DNA of 7,174 bases from positions 1 to 7,174 of the forward strand of contig JAQVNT010000077.1 in the NCBI GenBank assembly GCA_028702975.1, written 5' to 3'. Position 1 is the stretch's first letter. Each line of letters opens with the position of its first letter. This DNA is from Candidatus Delongbacteria bacterium (GTDB lineage Bacteria > UBA4055). The notes beneath the pieces were generated by a model. That model saw only the letters and a program-made list of their open reading frames with translations, did not search any database and was not told the origin of the DNA. Position numbers and translations under genes: made by a program. Positions 1-6,761 of this stretch are shown here, one piece after another.

Positions 1-357
1 GTTTTCGGAGACAGATATCAGCTTGTATCTGTTTTTCAAAATCTTATTGGCAATGCCATTAAATTCGGAAAGGCAGGAGTTATACCTGAGATAAATATCT
101 TTACGAGAGATACGGGAGCATCTGATGACATTGAAATTTCAGTATCGGATAACGGAATAGGAATACTCGAGAAAGATATTGATAAAATATTTCTAATTTT
201 TCACAGACTTCACTCTCAGGACAAATATCCGGGAACGGGCATTGGTCTGGCGGTAGTTAAAAAGATCATCGAAAAACACGGGGGAGAGATACATGTTGAT
301 TCTGTGATGAATAAAGGATCGAAATTTGTTTTTTCATTAAAAAAGGGTCAGATATGA
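1..357 (+). CDS. Sensor histidine kinase, C-terminal ATP-binding domain (5' end outside the window)
   Basis: The frame is open from base 1 and ends at TGA 355-357, leaving 118 visible residues, so the sensor and HisKA parts lie upstream of the window. The visible part is a complete-looking HATPase_c core. It has an N box (QNLIGNAIKF, residues about 14-23), a G1 box (DNGIGI, about 53-58), an F-box region with the RLH segment, and a G2 box (GTGIGL), followed by KKIIEKHGGEI and the terminal GSKFVFSL strand. The segment HRLHSQDKYPGTGIGLAV is typical of the kinase subgroup that includes phytochrome-like and PAS/GAF kinases, which are commonly encoded beside Rcp1-type regulators. That is family knowledge; the sensor itself cannot be seen. 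The stop codon overlaps the ATG of the next gene as ATGA (354-357), so the two are probably translationally coupled. The kinase is expected to autophosphorylate and pass phosphate to that regulator. The family call is firm and the input signal is unknown. Confidence 0.93.
   Translation, partial: VFGDRYQLVSVFQNLIGNAIKFGKAGVIPEINIFTRDTGASDDIEISVSDNGIGILEKDIDKIFLIFHRLHSQDKYPGTGIGLAVVKKIIEKHGGEIHVDSVMNKGSKFVFSLKKGQI
342..347 (+). promoter_or_regulatory. Shine-Dalgarno site of the Rcp1-like regulator
   Basis: AAAGGG lies 6 bases before the ATG at 354, inside the last codons of the upstream kinase. It supports the chosen start and the coupling of the two genes through the ATGA overlap. Confidence 0.6.
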
Positions 358-797
358 GAGATGAATCGGAAAACAATATTTTACTTGTCGAGGATAATGA
401 GGGAGATGTTCTTCTGGCAAAAGAAGCGTTGAAATTTATAGGATCAGGCTCAAATATTATACCTGTAAATAACGGAGAAAGTCTTTTCGAATATTTCAAT
501 GCCCGTAAAAATGATACTCCGGATGTGATAATCCTTGACCTTAATCTTCCGGGGATGAACGGAACAGAAATACTTAAGATACTGAAAACCGATCCGGAAA
601 CAGAGAATATACCTGTTATTGTTTTCTCAACATCCAACAATCAGAACGATATTGACAGATGTTATGAATTAAAGGCAGATGAATATATTACCAAGCCGAT
701 CGATCTTAATGAATTCTTCGAAGTCTTCAGACACATAGACAAATTGATTAAACATAAAGTCAGTGATAAAGTGAGGATAGATAATGGAAAAAGATAA
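354..797 (+). CDS. Rcp1-like single-domain response regulator
   Basis: This 147-residue protein is one receiver (REC) domain with no output domain. The acidic pocket is E13-D14 in LVEDNEGD, the EDNxGD signature common in Rcp1-type regulators. The predicted phospho-acceptor is D62 (ILDLNLPGMNG). The switch Ser/Thr is S92 in FSTSNN, and the conserved lysine is K114 in ITKPID. The length of about 145 residues is normal for Rcp1-like regulators, which act with phytochrome-type kinases such as the Cph1/Rcp1 pair. Such proteins work by phosphotransfer or protein contact rather than by binding DNA. The start is supported by an AAAGGG site and the overlap with the preceding kinase, its likely phosphodonor. 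The 3' end overlaps the next gene by 14 bases, suggesting one transcript for all three genes. The downstream target is not known; a plausible inference is that phosphate is relayed to or from the hybrid kinase encoded next. Confidence 0.93.
   Translation: MRDESENNILLVEDNEGDVLLAKEALKFIGSGSNIIPVNNGESLFEYFNARKNDTPDVIILDLNLPGMNGTEILKILKTDPETENIPVIVFSTSNNQNDIDRCYELKADEYITKPIDLNEFFEVFRHIDKLIKHKVSDKVRIDNGKR
773..777 (+). promoter_or_regulatory. Shine-Dalgarno site of the hybrid kinase
   Basis: GAGGA lies 6 bases before the ATG at 784, within the 3' end of the regulator gene. It fixes the start of the hybrid kinase just before its receiver domain begins. Confidence 0.6.
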
Positions 798-3069
798 GCT
801 GAGAATAGCTATTGTTGAAGATAACGCGGGCGATGCTGTACTGATAAAGGAAATGCTCAGCTTCGGAGATGTAGAATTAACTCATTTCAAGGACATTGAA
901 AGCGCACTGGAGGATTTCGAGTTCAGCCGTTACGATATTGCGCTTGTAGATCTGGGTTTGCCCGGGTGTGTGGGATCCGAAGCTCCAATGATGATAATAA
1001 ATGAAAACCCCACATTGCCTGTAATAGCTTTAACGGGAAGCGACGATATTAGAGTGATACAGAAGGTTTTGAGCGTAGGGGCGCAGGATTATCTGATCAA
1101 AGGGAAATTCGACAGTGATACGCTGATCAGAGCTATACGCTATTCGATAGAAAGAAAAAAAGTTCACGATAATCTTTACGCGCAAAAGCAATTTTCCGAA
1201 AATATTATTAATACTGCCGGCGCGATCATAATGGTTCTTGATGAGACAGGCAGAATAAGCAGAATTAACGAGTTTTTTAGAGAAATGACAGGATTCAGGA
1301 CCGAGGAGGTAAAAAATAAGAATTTCGCAAGATCTTTTGTATCACAAAGTTATATCGATAAAACAGAGTCTGCTCTAAAAAGTTCTTTGGTAGACAACCC
1401 GGACAGAAGATTTGTAAATTCCATCTTAAAAAAAGACGGAGGATCCGTTACCGTTGAATGGCATTTTACTCAAATGAAAAACAACGATAATTCATTCTTG
1501 GGTCTTCTTTGTGTAGGTCTGGATATATCTGAAAGGGTCGAAGCTGAAGATCAGCTTAAAAGAAGTGAAGAGCTCTTAAAAAGAACTCAATCAATAGCCA
1601 ATGTCGGGAGCTGGATATTTGACAGAACTACATCAGAGCTTGTCTGGTCAGATGAAGTTTACAAAATATTCGGTATAGACAAGAGAAGGATAAAACCTGA
1701 TTATGAAATCCTGGCAAATTCGATCACGGGTGACGACCGTGCCGTTTTTGAAAGAGAATTCAAGGCTGCTTTAAATGAGGGGAAGCCTTTTGATATCATA
1801 CACAGTATCAAAAGAAAGGACGGAACGCAAAGGACTGTTCATCAGAAAGCAGAGCATGAAAAAGACAGGAAAGGCAATGTCGTCAGAACATTGGGGATGA
1901 TCCACGATATAACGGATCAGAAAGAACTTGAAGAACAACTCAGGCAATCCCAGAAAATGGAGGCGATAGGGCTGCTTGCAGGCGGAATAGCCCACGATTT
2001 TAACAATCTTCTGATGGTGATATTGTGCAACTGCGATCTGATGCTTGCAGAAATGAAGAAAAATGATCCCCATATTGACGACATTATTGAAATAAAGAAA
2101 AGCGGACAGAGAGCCGCAGAGCTGACTAAACAGCTTCTGGCTTTCAGCAGAAAACAGGTGCTGCAGCCGCAGATCCTTGATCTGAACATGATAATAAGCG
2201 ATCTTGAGAAGATGGTTCGGAGACTGGTGGGAGAAAAGATAGATATCGTAACTAAAATAAGACCTAATATCGATATGGTGAAAGCCGATAGGGGACAGGT
2301 AGATCAGATCATCATGAATCTCGTTGTGAACGCAAGGGACGCAATGCCCAAAGGCGGTAAAATTATAATTGAAACTATGAATGTTGCTCTTGATGATAAC
2401 TATATTAAAAAATACTCGGATATAAAACCCGGGAACTATGTGATGCTGGCTGTTACTGATACCGGGTCGGGCATGAGTAAAGAAACGGTAGATAAGATAT
2501 TCGAACCGTTCTTTACAACAAAAGGTATCGGAAAGGGAACGGGTCTCGGGCTGTCAACTGTATACGGAATAGTCAGACAGAGCGGAGGTTATATCTACTG
2601 TTACAGCGAACCCGGAAAAGGTACGGCTTTCAAGATATATCTCCCTGTAGCAGAAGAGGGGATCATTTCAGGCATCGATAAAAATAATTTAAACGCACTT
2701 GAATCCCACGGTGAAACAATTGTCGTTATTGATGATGAAAAAGAGATCAGAGAGGTTATTGCCAGAATGCTCGTACAGGAAGGCTTTGAGGTTTTAGTAG
2801 CGGAAAAATACGAAGATGTTCTGAATTACTTTGAGGAACGGAAAATAGATCTGCTGATAACCGATGTGATAATGCCTGAAATGAACGGTGACGAGATCGG
2901 GGAACTGATACTGGACAAATACCCCGGTACCAAGATGATATTCATGTCGGGATATACAGAAAGTACGATAATAGATTTCAGTCTTTTAGATAAAAATAAA
3001 ATATATCTCCAGAAACCGTTTTCAAGACAATCTCTGGTTCAGAATGTTAAGGAGATACTTAACGGTTAA
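784..3069 (+). CDS. Hybrid sensor histidine kinase/response regulator, REC-PAS-PAS-HisKA-HATPase-REC
   Basis: This 761-residue protein has no membrane segment or signal peptide, so it is cytoplasmic. The N-terminal REC domain spans about residues 6-125, with E12-D13, phospho-acceptor D56 (LVDLGLPG), T84 and K106. Here the lysine sits in LIKGK rather than the usual KP motif, a variant familiar from REC-PAS kinases. PAS1 covers about 136-250 and PAS2 about 262-378, each ending in a PAC-like D-I-[ST] motif. The HisKA phosphorylation site is H404 in GGIAHDFNNLL. HATPase_c follows with an N box (MNLVVNARDAM, N512 and N516), G1 DTGSGM (559-564), FEPFFTTK, and G2 GKGTGLGLS (583-591). The C-terminal REC spans about 645-757, with D650-D651, phospho-acceptor D694 (ITDVIMPEMNG), S722 and K744 (QKPF). 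All catalytic residues are present. Phosphate can plausibly pass from H404 to D694, while D56 can receive input from another kinase, probably the one encoded at the left edge. No HPt or DNA-binding domain is fused. The start is set by GAGGA and by REC beginning at once. The stop TAA shares the palindrome TTAA with the convergent gene. Confidence 0.96.
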   Translation: MEKDKLRIAIVEDNAGDAVLIKEMLSFGDVELTHFKDIESALEDFEFSRYDIALVDLGLPGCVGSEAPMMIINENPTLPVIALTGSDDIRVIQKVLSVGAQDYLIKGKFDSDTLIRAIRYSIERKKVHDNLYAQKQFSENIINTAGAIIMVLDETGRISRINEFFREMTGFRTEEVKNKNFARSFVSQSYIDKTESALKSSLVDNPDRRFVNSILKKDGGSVTVEWHFTQMKNNDNSFLGLLCVGLDISERVEAEDQLKRSEELLKRTQSIANVGSWIFDRTTSELVWSDEVYKIFGIDKRRIKPDYEILANSITGDDRAVFEREFKAALNEGKPFDIIHSIKRKDGTQRTVHQKAEHEKDRKGNVVRTLGMIHDITDQKELEEQLRQSQKMEAIGLLAGGIAHDFNNLLMVILCNCDLMLAEMKKNDPHIDDIIEIKKSGQRAAELTKQLLAFSRKQVLQPQILDLNMIISDLEKMVRRLVGEKIDIVTKIRPNIDMVKADRGQVDQIIMNLVVNARDAMPKGGKIIIETMNVALDDNYIKKYSDIKPGNYVMLAVTDTGSGMSKETVDKIFEPFFTTKGIGKGTGLGLSTVYGIVRQSGGYIYCYSEPGKGTAFKIYLPVAEEGIISGIDKNNLNALESHGETIVVIDDEKEIREVIARMLVQEGFEVLVAEKYEDVLNYFEERKIDLLITDVIMPEMNGDEIGELILDKYPGTKMIFMSGYTESTIIDFSLLDKNKIYLQKPFSRQSLVQNVKEILNG
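3066..3069. other. Shared palindromic stop of two convergent genes (TTAA)
   Basis: Bases 3067-3069 read TAA on the + strand and end the hybrid kinase. Bases 3066-3068 read TTA, which is TAA on the - strand, and end the repeat protein. The two coding regions therefore overlap by three bases at a self-complementary TTAA, with no intergenic space and no T-tract terminator. Confidence 0.9.
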
Positions 3070-4964
3070 AACTGCCATGTTATCTCGTCAGTGTACAGCA
3101 TGTGTCCCTGAAGATATGTTATGATCAGTTTCCCGTCATAAAATGTATATTCGGCTTTTTTGAAAGGTCCTAGTTTCATGCCGTTTATATTAAGATAGAC
3201 ACCGTCTCTATTTTCGTACCTGAATATAAATATACTGCTGTCGGGCGAGAAAGACGGAAAGTCAGCAAATTCGTACGGCCCGAACGTTTCATCGCAGATC
3301 TGAACATAATAATGGGTGTCTGAGTAATGGATGAAACCGTATTTCTTTTTGTCGTTGCTGAAAATAGGAATGTATATCTGGAGATTCTTATTCCTTGATA
3401 AATATCTTCTACCGTTGATCTGCAGATTGTCTGTATCAGACTGTTTTTCCCTGAATTTAAAAGCGAAAAGCGATTCGTCAGGCAAGAATCTCCATTCCGA
3501 AACACTTTCAAAAGGTCCGAACAAAGTATCATTGAGGTTTACGAACCAGGAATTGTTCCTTTTAAAAATAATAGCTTCAATACCAATGCTGTTCGTTTGG
3601 TAATCAATTATATCTGCGTCATCTTCAATAATTTCACCGTTGAAAGATATGAAGTTCTGTAATTTTGAGAATAACGGTCCTGTTTTCTGTCTTTTAGAGA
3701 ATTTGTAAACATAGCCGCTCCCATTCTCGCTCAGTTTCAGATTTGATGCTGCATCGTACATTCCGTGAAGATCGCCGGAGATGTTAATGAAGTATTTTCC
3801 ATTCTTCATAAAAATAAATCCGAATATTGAAGCTGAATTCGTTATCACGATATCAGATACTGTTATATAGGGTCCAAAAATATCGCCGTTAATATTCAAA
3901 TAGTAGTTGTCGTACTGTTTTTGATATGAGAAACAGTAGTTTTCTCCTCCCGAGCTTATCATCAGATTAGAAACGCTTTTATAGGGCCCGTATTCATACT
4001 CGCCCGTCACAACATAATACTGACCGTCCCTGGCGTAAGAAAAAATATAATTATCACCTGTTGCGCTCAAATAGTGATCGGTGATATTTGAAAAGAGACC
4101 GATTTCTTTCACAAATATATGATACGATGTTTCTTTTTTTGACATCTGGAAAGCTGCTTCTGTTTTTAACACAGAGCTTATGAGGATGAAATTCTTGTTT
4201 ATCTTTTCCACAACATATTTATCGTAGCCACTTAAAACACTGTCGTTGATCTGACAATAATTTATTTTGTCCTTTGAAAAATTGTAAGTATAGTGGCCGT
4301 ACTCCTTATAGTAATGAAGTTCCGCAGCGGATTCGAAAGGTCCGTGAACACCGTCGTTGATCTTTACATAAAAGCCTTCATTCTTCTTGAATATGTATCC
4401 CGTAAAATCAGTCGGAAAGTCCATGACAAAATCCGAAAGATCGTCATAAGCCTCGGAGATCACATCGTTGATCCTTACATATTTCTTTGATCCCGACATG
4501 TAGCAGAAAGCGAATGATGATCCGTCTGCGGAAAATGCTATATTATATACCTTTCTAAAGCTCCCGAATTTATTATTGTTTACGATTATATATGTATCCT
4601 CGAGAGTTTTATACCACAAAAAGAAGGTAATATTATCATTCAGGCCATAGTCATAGATCTTATTGAAAGGTCCTAATATTCTTTTGTTTATTATCAGCGA
4701 ATCCTGATTTTCTTCTTTTATTAATCCAAGCTTCTTTGAAAATGTTGACGATTTGAAGGAAAATATTTTACCGTTCTTTCTAAAGATTATTTTTTCGATC
4801 GAATCATAACCTCCGTATATTTTATCCTTACTTTGCGCAAAATATTTACCTTTAATTTTAAATATGAACAGAAAATTATTGCCCTCGTTCGATATCTGCA
4901 GGGATGCATTTTCGAATTCATTCTCTGAAGCGTACTCGGATTTTCTAAAAAGATTTATAGCCAT
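3066..4964 (-). CDS. Multi-repeat protein of about 15 units of 37 residues, probable cytoplasmic beta-propeller
   Basis: I do not recognise this 632-residue protein as a named family. After about 19 leading residues it is nearly all repeats. The unit is roughly [FI]-S-x-[DE]-G-[SN]-x-[FY]-x-F-x-[FY]-x4-G-x-[YF]-[YF]-V-x-[IL]-N-G-x3-G-P-[FY]-x-S-[VA]. The GP[FY]-equivalent corner starts at residues 51, 98, 134, 171, 208, 245, 289, 326, 364, 401, about 447, 483, about 522, 562 and 599, so the usual spacing is 37. A partial unit (about 605-632) closes the C-terminus. Each unit predicts four short aromatic-rich beta strands, as in propeller blades. The motif pair FSPDSS and LNINGMKLGPF recalls PD40/TolB-like blades. 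Fifteen to sixteen units could form two seven- or eight-bladed propellers. It has no signal peptide, transmembrane segment, cysteine pattern or catalytic motif. It lies 5 bases downstream of a membrane sensor kinase, so it is likely co-expressed and may bind that kinase or sense a ligand. That role is inference. The start is supported by AAGGGA 9 bases upstream. Confidence 0.85.
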   Translation of the reverse strand: MAINLFRKSEYASENEFENASLQISNEGNNFLFIFKIKGKYFAQSKDKIYGGYDSIEKIIFRKNGKIFSFKSSTFSKKLGLIKEENQDSLIINKRILGPFNKIYDYGLNDNITFFLWYKTLEDTYIIVNNNKFGSFRKVYNIAFSADGSSFAFCYMSGSKKYVRINDVISEAYDDLSDFVMDFPTDFTGYIFKKNEGFYVKINDGVHGPFESAAELHYYKEYGHYTYNFSKDKINYCQINDSVLSGYDKYVVEKINKNFILISSVLKTEAAFQMSKKETSYHIFVKEIGLFSNITDHYLSATGDNYIFSYARDGQYYVVTGEYEYGPYKSVSNLMISSGGENYCFSYQKQYDNYYLNINGDIFGPYITVSDIVITNSASIFGFIFMKNGKYFINISGDLHGMYDAASNLKLSENGSGYVYKFSKRQKTGPLFSKLQNFISFNGEIIEDDADIIDYQTNSIGIEAIIFKRNNSWFVNLNDTLFGPFESVSEWRFLPDESLFAFKFREKQSDTDNLQINGRRYLSRNKNLQIYIPIFSNDKKKYGFIHYSDTHYYVQICDETFGPYEFADFPSFSPDSSIFIFRYENRDGVYLNINGMKLGPFKKAEYTFYDGKLIITYLQGHMLYTDEITWQF

Positions 4965-4969
4965 AAATT

Positions 4970-6757
4970 TTAATCCCTTATTAGTTCGTAGCTAAGAGTG
5001 AATCTTATTTCGGTACCTTTGCCTTTACCTTCAGAAAGAGCCCAGATCCTGCCGTTATGAAGTTCAATGACTTTCTTACAGAATGCAAGTCCGACACCTG
5101 ATCCGAGAGAACTCCCTTTGTCCGATCTGAAACCAGGGGAGAAAATCTTCTCCAGATCTCCGCTTTCTATCCCGGACCCGTCGTCTCTGACGAAAAAGCT
5201 GTTATCGTTATAGCCGATTGAAATGTTCTTGCCGCCATAAACGACTGCGTTCGTTATCAGGTGATGAAACAGGAGTTTCATGTTTTCTTTATCCGCAAAA
5301 ATCCCTGGAATTTTCTCTCTGTTTTCAAGACTTATCTCCGCATTGTACTTCTCGATCATTATCTTATTCTCAGAAACTGACTGATCTATTAATTCCGGAA
5401 TATTTATCATCTCAAAAGAATTCTTGACGGTATTCAATTTTGAAACATTGTAAAAATTTCTGAAAAGTTCGTTCATGCTCTTTACATTTGAAATTATCTT
5501 TTCAAGATACTTCCTTCCCGTACTGTCCAATTCAGAGGATGATAAGGTCTGAAGCAACAGCTTTGAAAATCCTTCCACCGCTATGATAGGAGCCTGAAGA
5601 TCGTGGGTGGACAAAAATATCAGATTTTTCATATCCTCGGCAGTACGCTTAACTTCATTCTCGATATTTTTTTTCTCTGTTATATCCAACAATATACCGG
5701 ATACTTTTTTGTTCTTATCTTCCGTAGTAATATTTCTGGCTTTGATCCTGAAATGTCTGGTTTTATCACTATTCCCGGAATTCCTGTCCAGATATGTGAT
5801 CTCCTTATCTATCTCGTCTTTTTCCGAATGCATAACTCTGAGCTCATTATAAAACTGCTCGAATCTCATTTCCTGACGAAGTTTTTCGAGGGCCGTTCTA
5901 TATTCATAAGGGACATTGAGTATTCTGAAGAATTCTTTTGAAGCTATGATTTCATCAGTTGAAGGTAAATATGTCCAGCTCCCCATACATGCGATCTCCT
6001 GGGCCTGAGAGAGTAGAGCTTCATTTTCCTTTAACGCAGCATCTTTCTCAATAAGATCTGTAATATCGACCATTGAAGCGAGTTCTTCGGTGCCCGCCAT
6101 GAGGATTACGGTGACAATTACATGTCTCAGGCTTCCGTCTTTCCTTTTAAACTTCATGGTGTATTCCATGGGCGCATTCTGCGGTTCGGATTTTCTCAAC
6201 CTGTCGTATTCATCAACTCTTTTAAGATCGTCTTCATGTACAATCTTTTCCCAATGCAGCTTGCCGATTATCTCATCACGGTCATAGCCCGAAAGCTCGA
6301 CGAATTTTCTGTTGCAGTCGCTTATCAGCTCATTATCGCCCACGATAAGAATTGCGGTTCCGTTATTTTCAAAAAGAGATCTGTACTTAGACTCTTTCTC
6401 CATTATCTCCCTGGAATTCTTAGTTACATCCTCCAGGTAATTCAGCTGCTCGAAGTCCGTTATCCATTTACGCATAAGAATATGGATCGTTACCGCCATC
6501 GCAAGCACGGAGAATATTATTATCCCGGCCATCAGGTAATAATGGCTCATCGTTTCCATATAGGCATTAAAAAGAACTTCGTATTCATCAACATACTTCT
6601 CAGCAAGATTAAACTTTGTTACAATTGCGTCATTTATGAAGATTTCTCTGTTTCTCCATGTAAAATATCCTACAACGGCTATTATCTCGGCAGTAAAAAG
6701 ACCAAGGTAAACGAAGTAGTGCCTGAACAGAGATTTGATCTTGTTTTTGTCTGACAT
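4970..6757 (-). CDS. Membrane-bound sensor histidine kinase, TM-loop-TM-PAS-PAS-HisKA-HATPase
   Basis: This 595-residue kinase begins with a short basic cytoplasmic tail. TM1 spans about residues 14-34. A small extracytoplasmic loop of about 40 residues (about 35-73) follows, then TM2 (about 74-95) and a coiled linker (about 100-120). PAS1 covers about 121-236, with NGTAILIVGDN and the FKRKDGS PAC motif. PAS2 covers about 247-363, with GSW and LLDITEKK, and looks more divergent. The HisKA phosphorylation site is H385 in STHDLQAPI. HATPase_c has an N box HHLITNAVVYGG (N503), G1 DDGSGI (525-530), FSPGF (539-543) and G2 GSGVGLA (552-558), so it appears catalytically competent. There is no receiver domain; its partner regulator is not in the window. 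The loop is too small for a usual periplasmic ligand-binding domain, so sensing may occur in the membrane or through the PAS domains. The start has a strong AGAAGGAG site. The gene sits 4 bases after another kinase and 5 bases before the repeat protein, which makes an operon of at least three genes. Confidence 0.95.
   Translation of the reverse strand: MSDKNKIKSLFRHYFVYLGLFTAEIIAVVGYFTWRNREIFINDAIVTKFNLAEKYVDEYEVLFNAYMETMSHYYLMAGIIIFSVLAMAVTIHILMRKWITDFEQLNYLEDVTKNSREIMEKESKYRSLFENNGTAILIVGDNELISDCNRKFVELSGYDRDEIIGKLHWEKIVHEDDLKRVDEYDRLRKSEPQNAPMEYTMKFKRKDGSLRHVIVTVILMAGTEELASMVDITDLIEKDAALKENEALLSQAQEIACMGSWTYLPSTDEIIASKEFFRILNVPYEYRTALEKLRQEMRFEQFYNELRVMHSEKDEIDKEITYLDRNSGNSDKTRHFRIKARNITTEDKNKKVSGILLDITEKKNIENEVKRTAEDMKNLIFLSTHDLQAPIIAVEGFSKLLLQTLSSSELDSTGRKYLEKIISNVKSMNELFRNFYNVSKLNTVKNSFEMINIPELIDQSVSENKIMIEKYNAEISLENREKIPGIFADKENMKLLFHHLITNAVVYGGKNISIGYNDNSFFVRDDGSGIESGDLEKIFSPGFRSDKGSSLGSGVGLAFCKKVIELHNGRIWALSEGKGKGTEIRFTLSYELIRD
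4974..4979 (-). promoter_or_regulatory. Shine-Dalgarno site of the repeat protein
   Basis: Read on the - strand, AAGGGA lies 9 bases before the ATG at 4964-4962, overlapping the last codons of the upstream kinase. It fixes the start of the repeat protein and supports an operon with the kinase. Confidence 0.65.
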
Positions 6758-6761
6758 TAAA

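Noticed and set aside
266..640. A 124-codon - strand frame opposite the left kinase and regulator
   Set aside because: It is antisense to two genes with intact conserved motifs and spans their junction. Its protein is Ser/Phe/Ile-rich with no domain, as expected of a shadow.
3046..3063. Inverted repeat GTTAAG/CTTAAC as an intrinsic terminator between the convergent genes
   Set aside because: The stem is only 6 pairs, mostly A-T, has no T-tract after it on either strand, and lies within the last codons of the hybrid kinase.
3162..4673. Recurring GAAAGGTCC as a CRISPR array or regulatory repeat
   Set aside because: It is too short, irregularly spaced and always in frame with the GPF corner of a blade, so it is explained by the coding repeats.
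3066..4964. The repeats as classic WG/KWG repeats
   Set aside because: Some units (GKYFAQSKDKIYGGYD) look similar, but the W-G/Y-G core and the V-I-P turn are absent from most units, and the dominant corner is G-P-[FY] with a 37-residue period. A PD40/TolB-like propeller blade fits better.
6122..6754. A 210-codon open frame on the + strand opposite the membrane kinase
   Set aside because: It lies wholly antisense to a gene with clear kinase motifs, shows no recognisable domain, and has the odd composition of a shadow frame.
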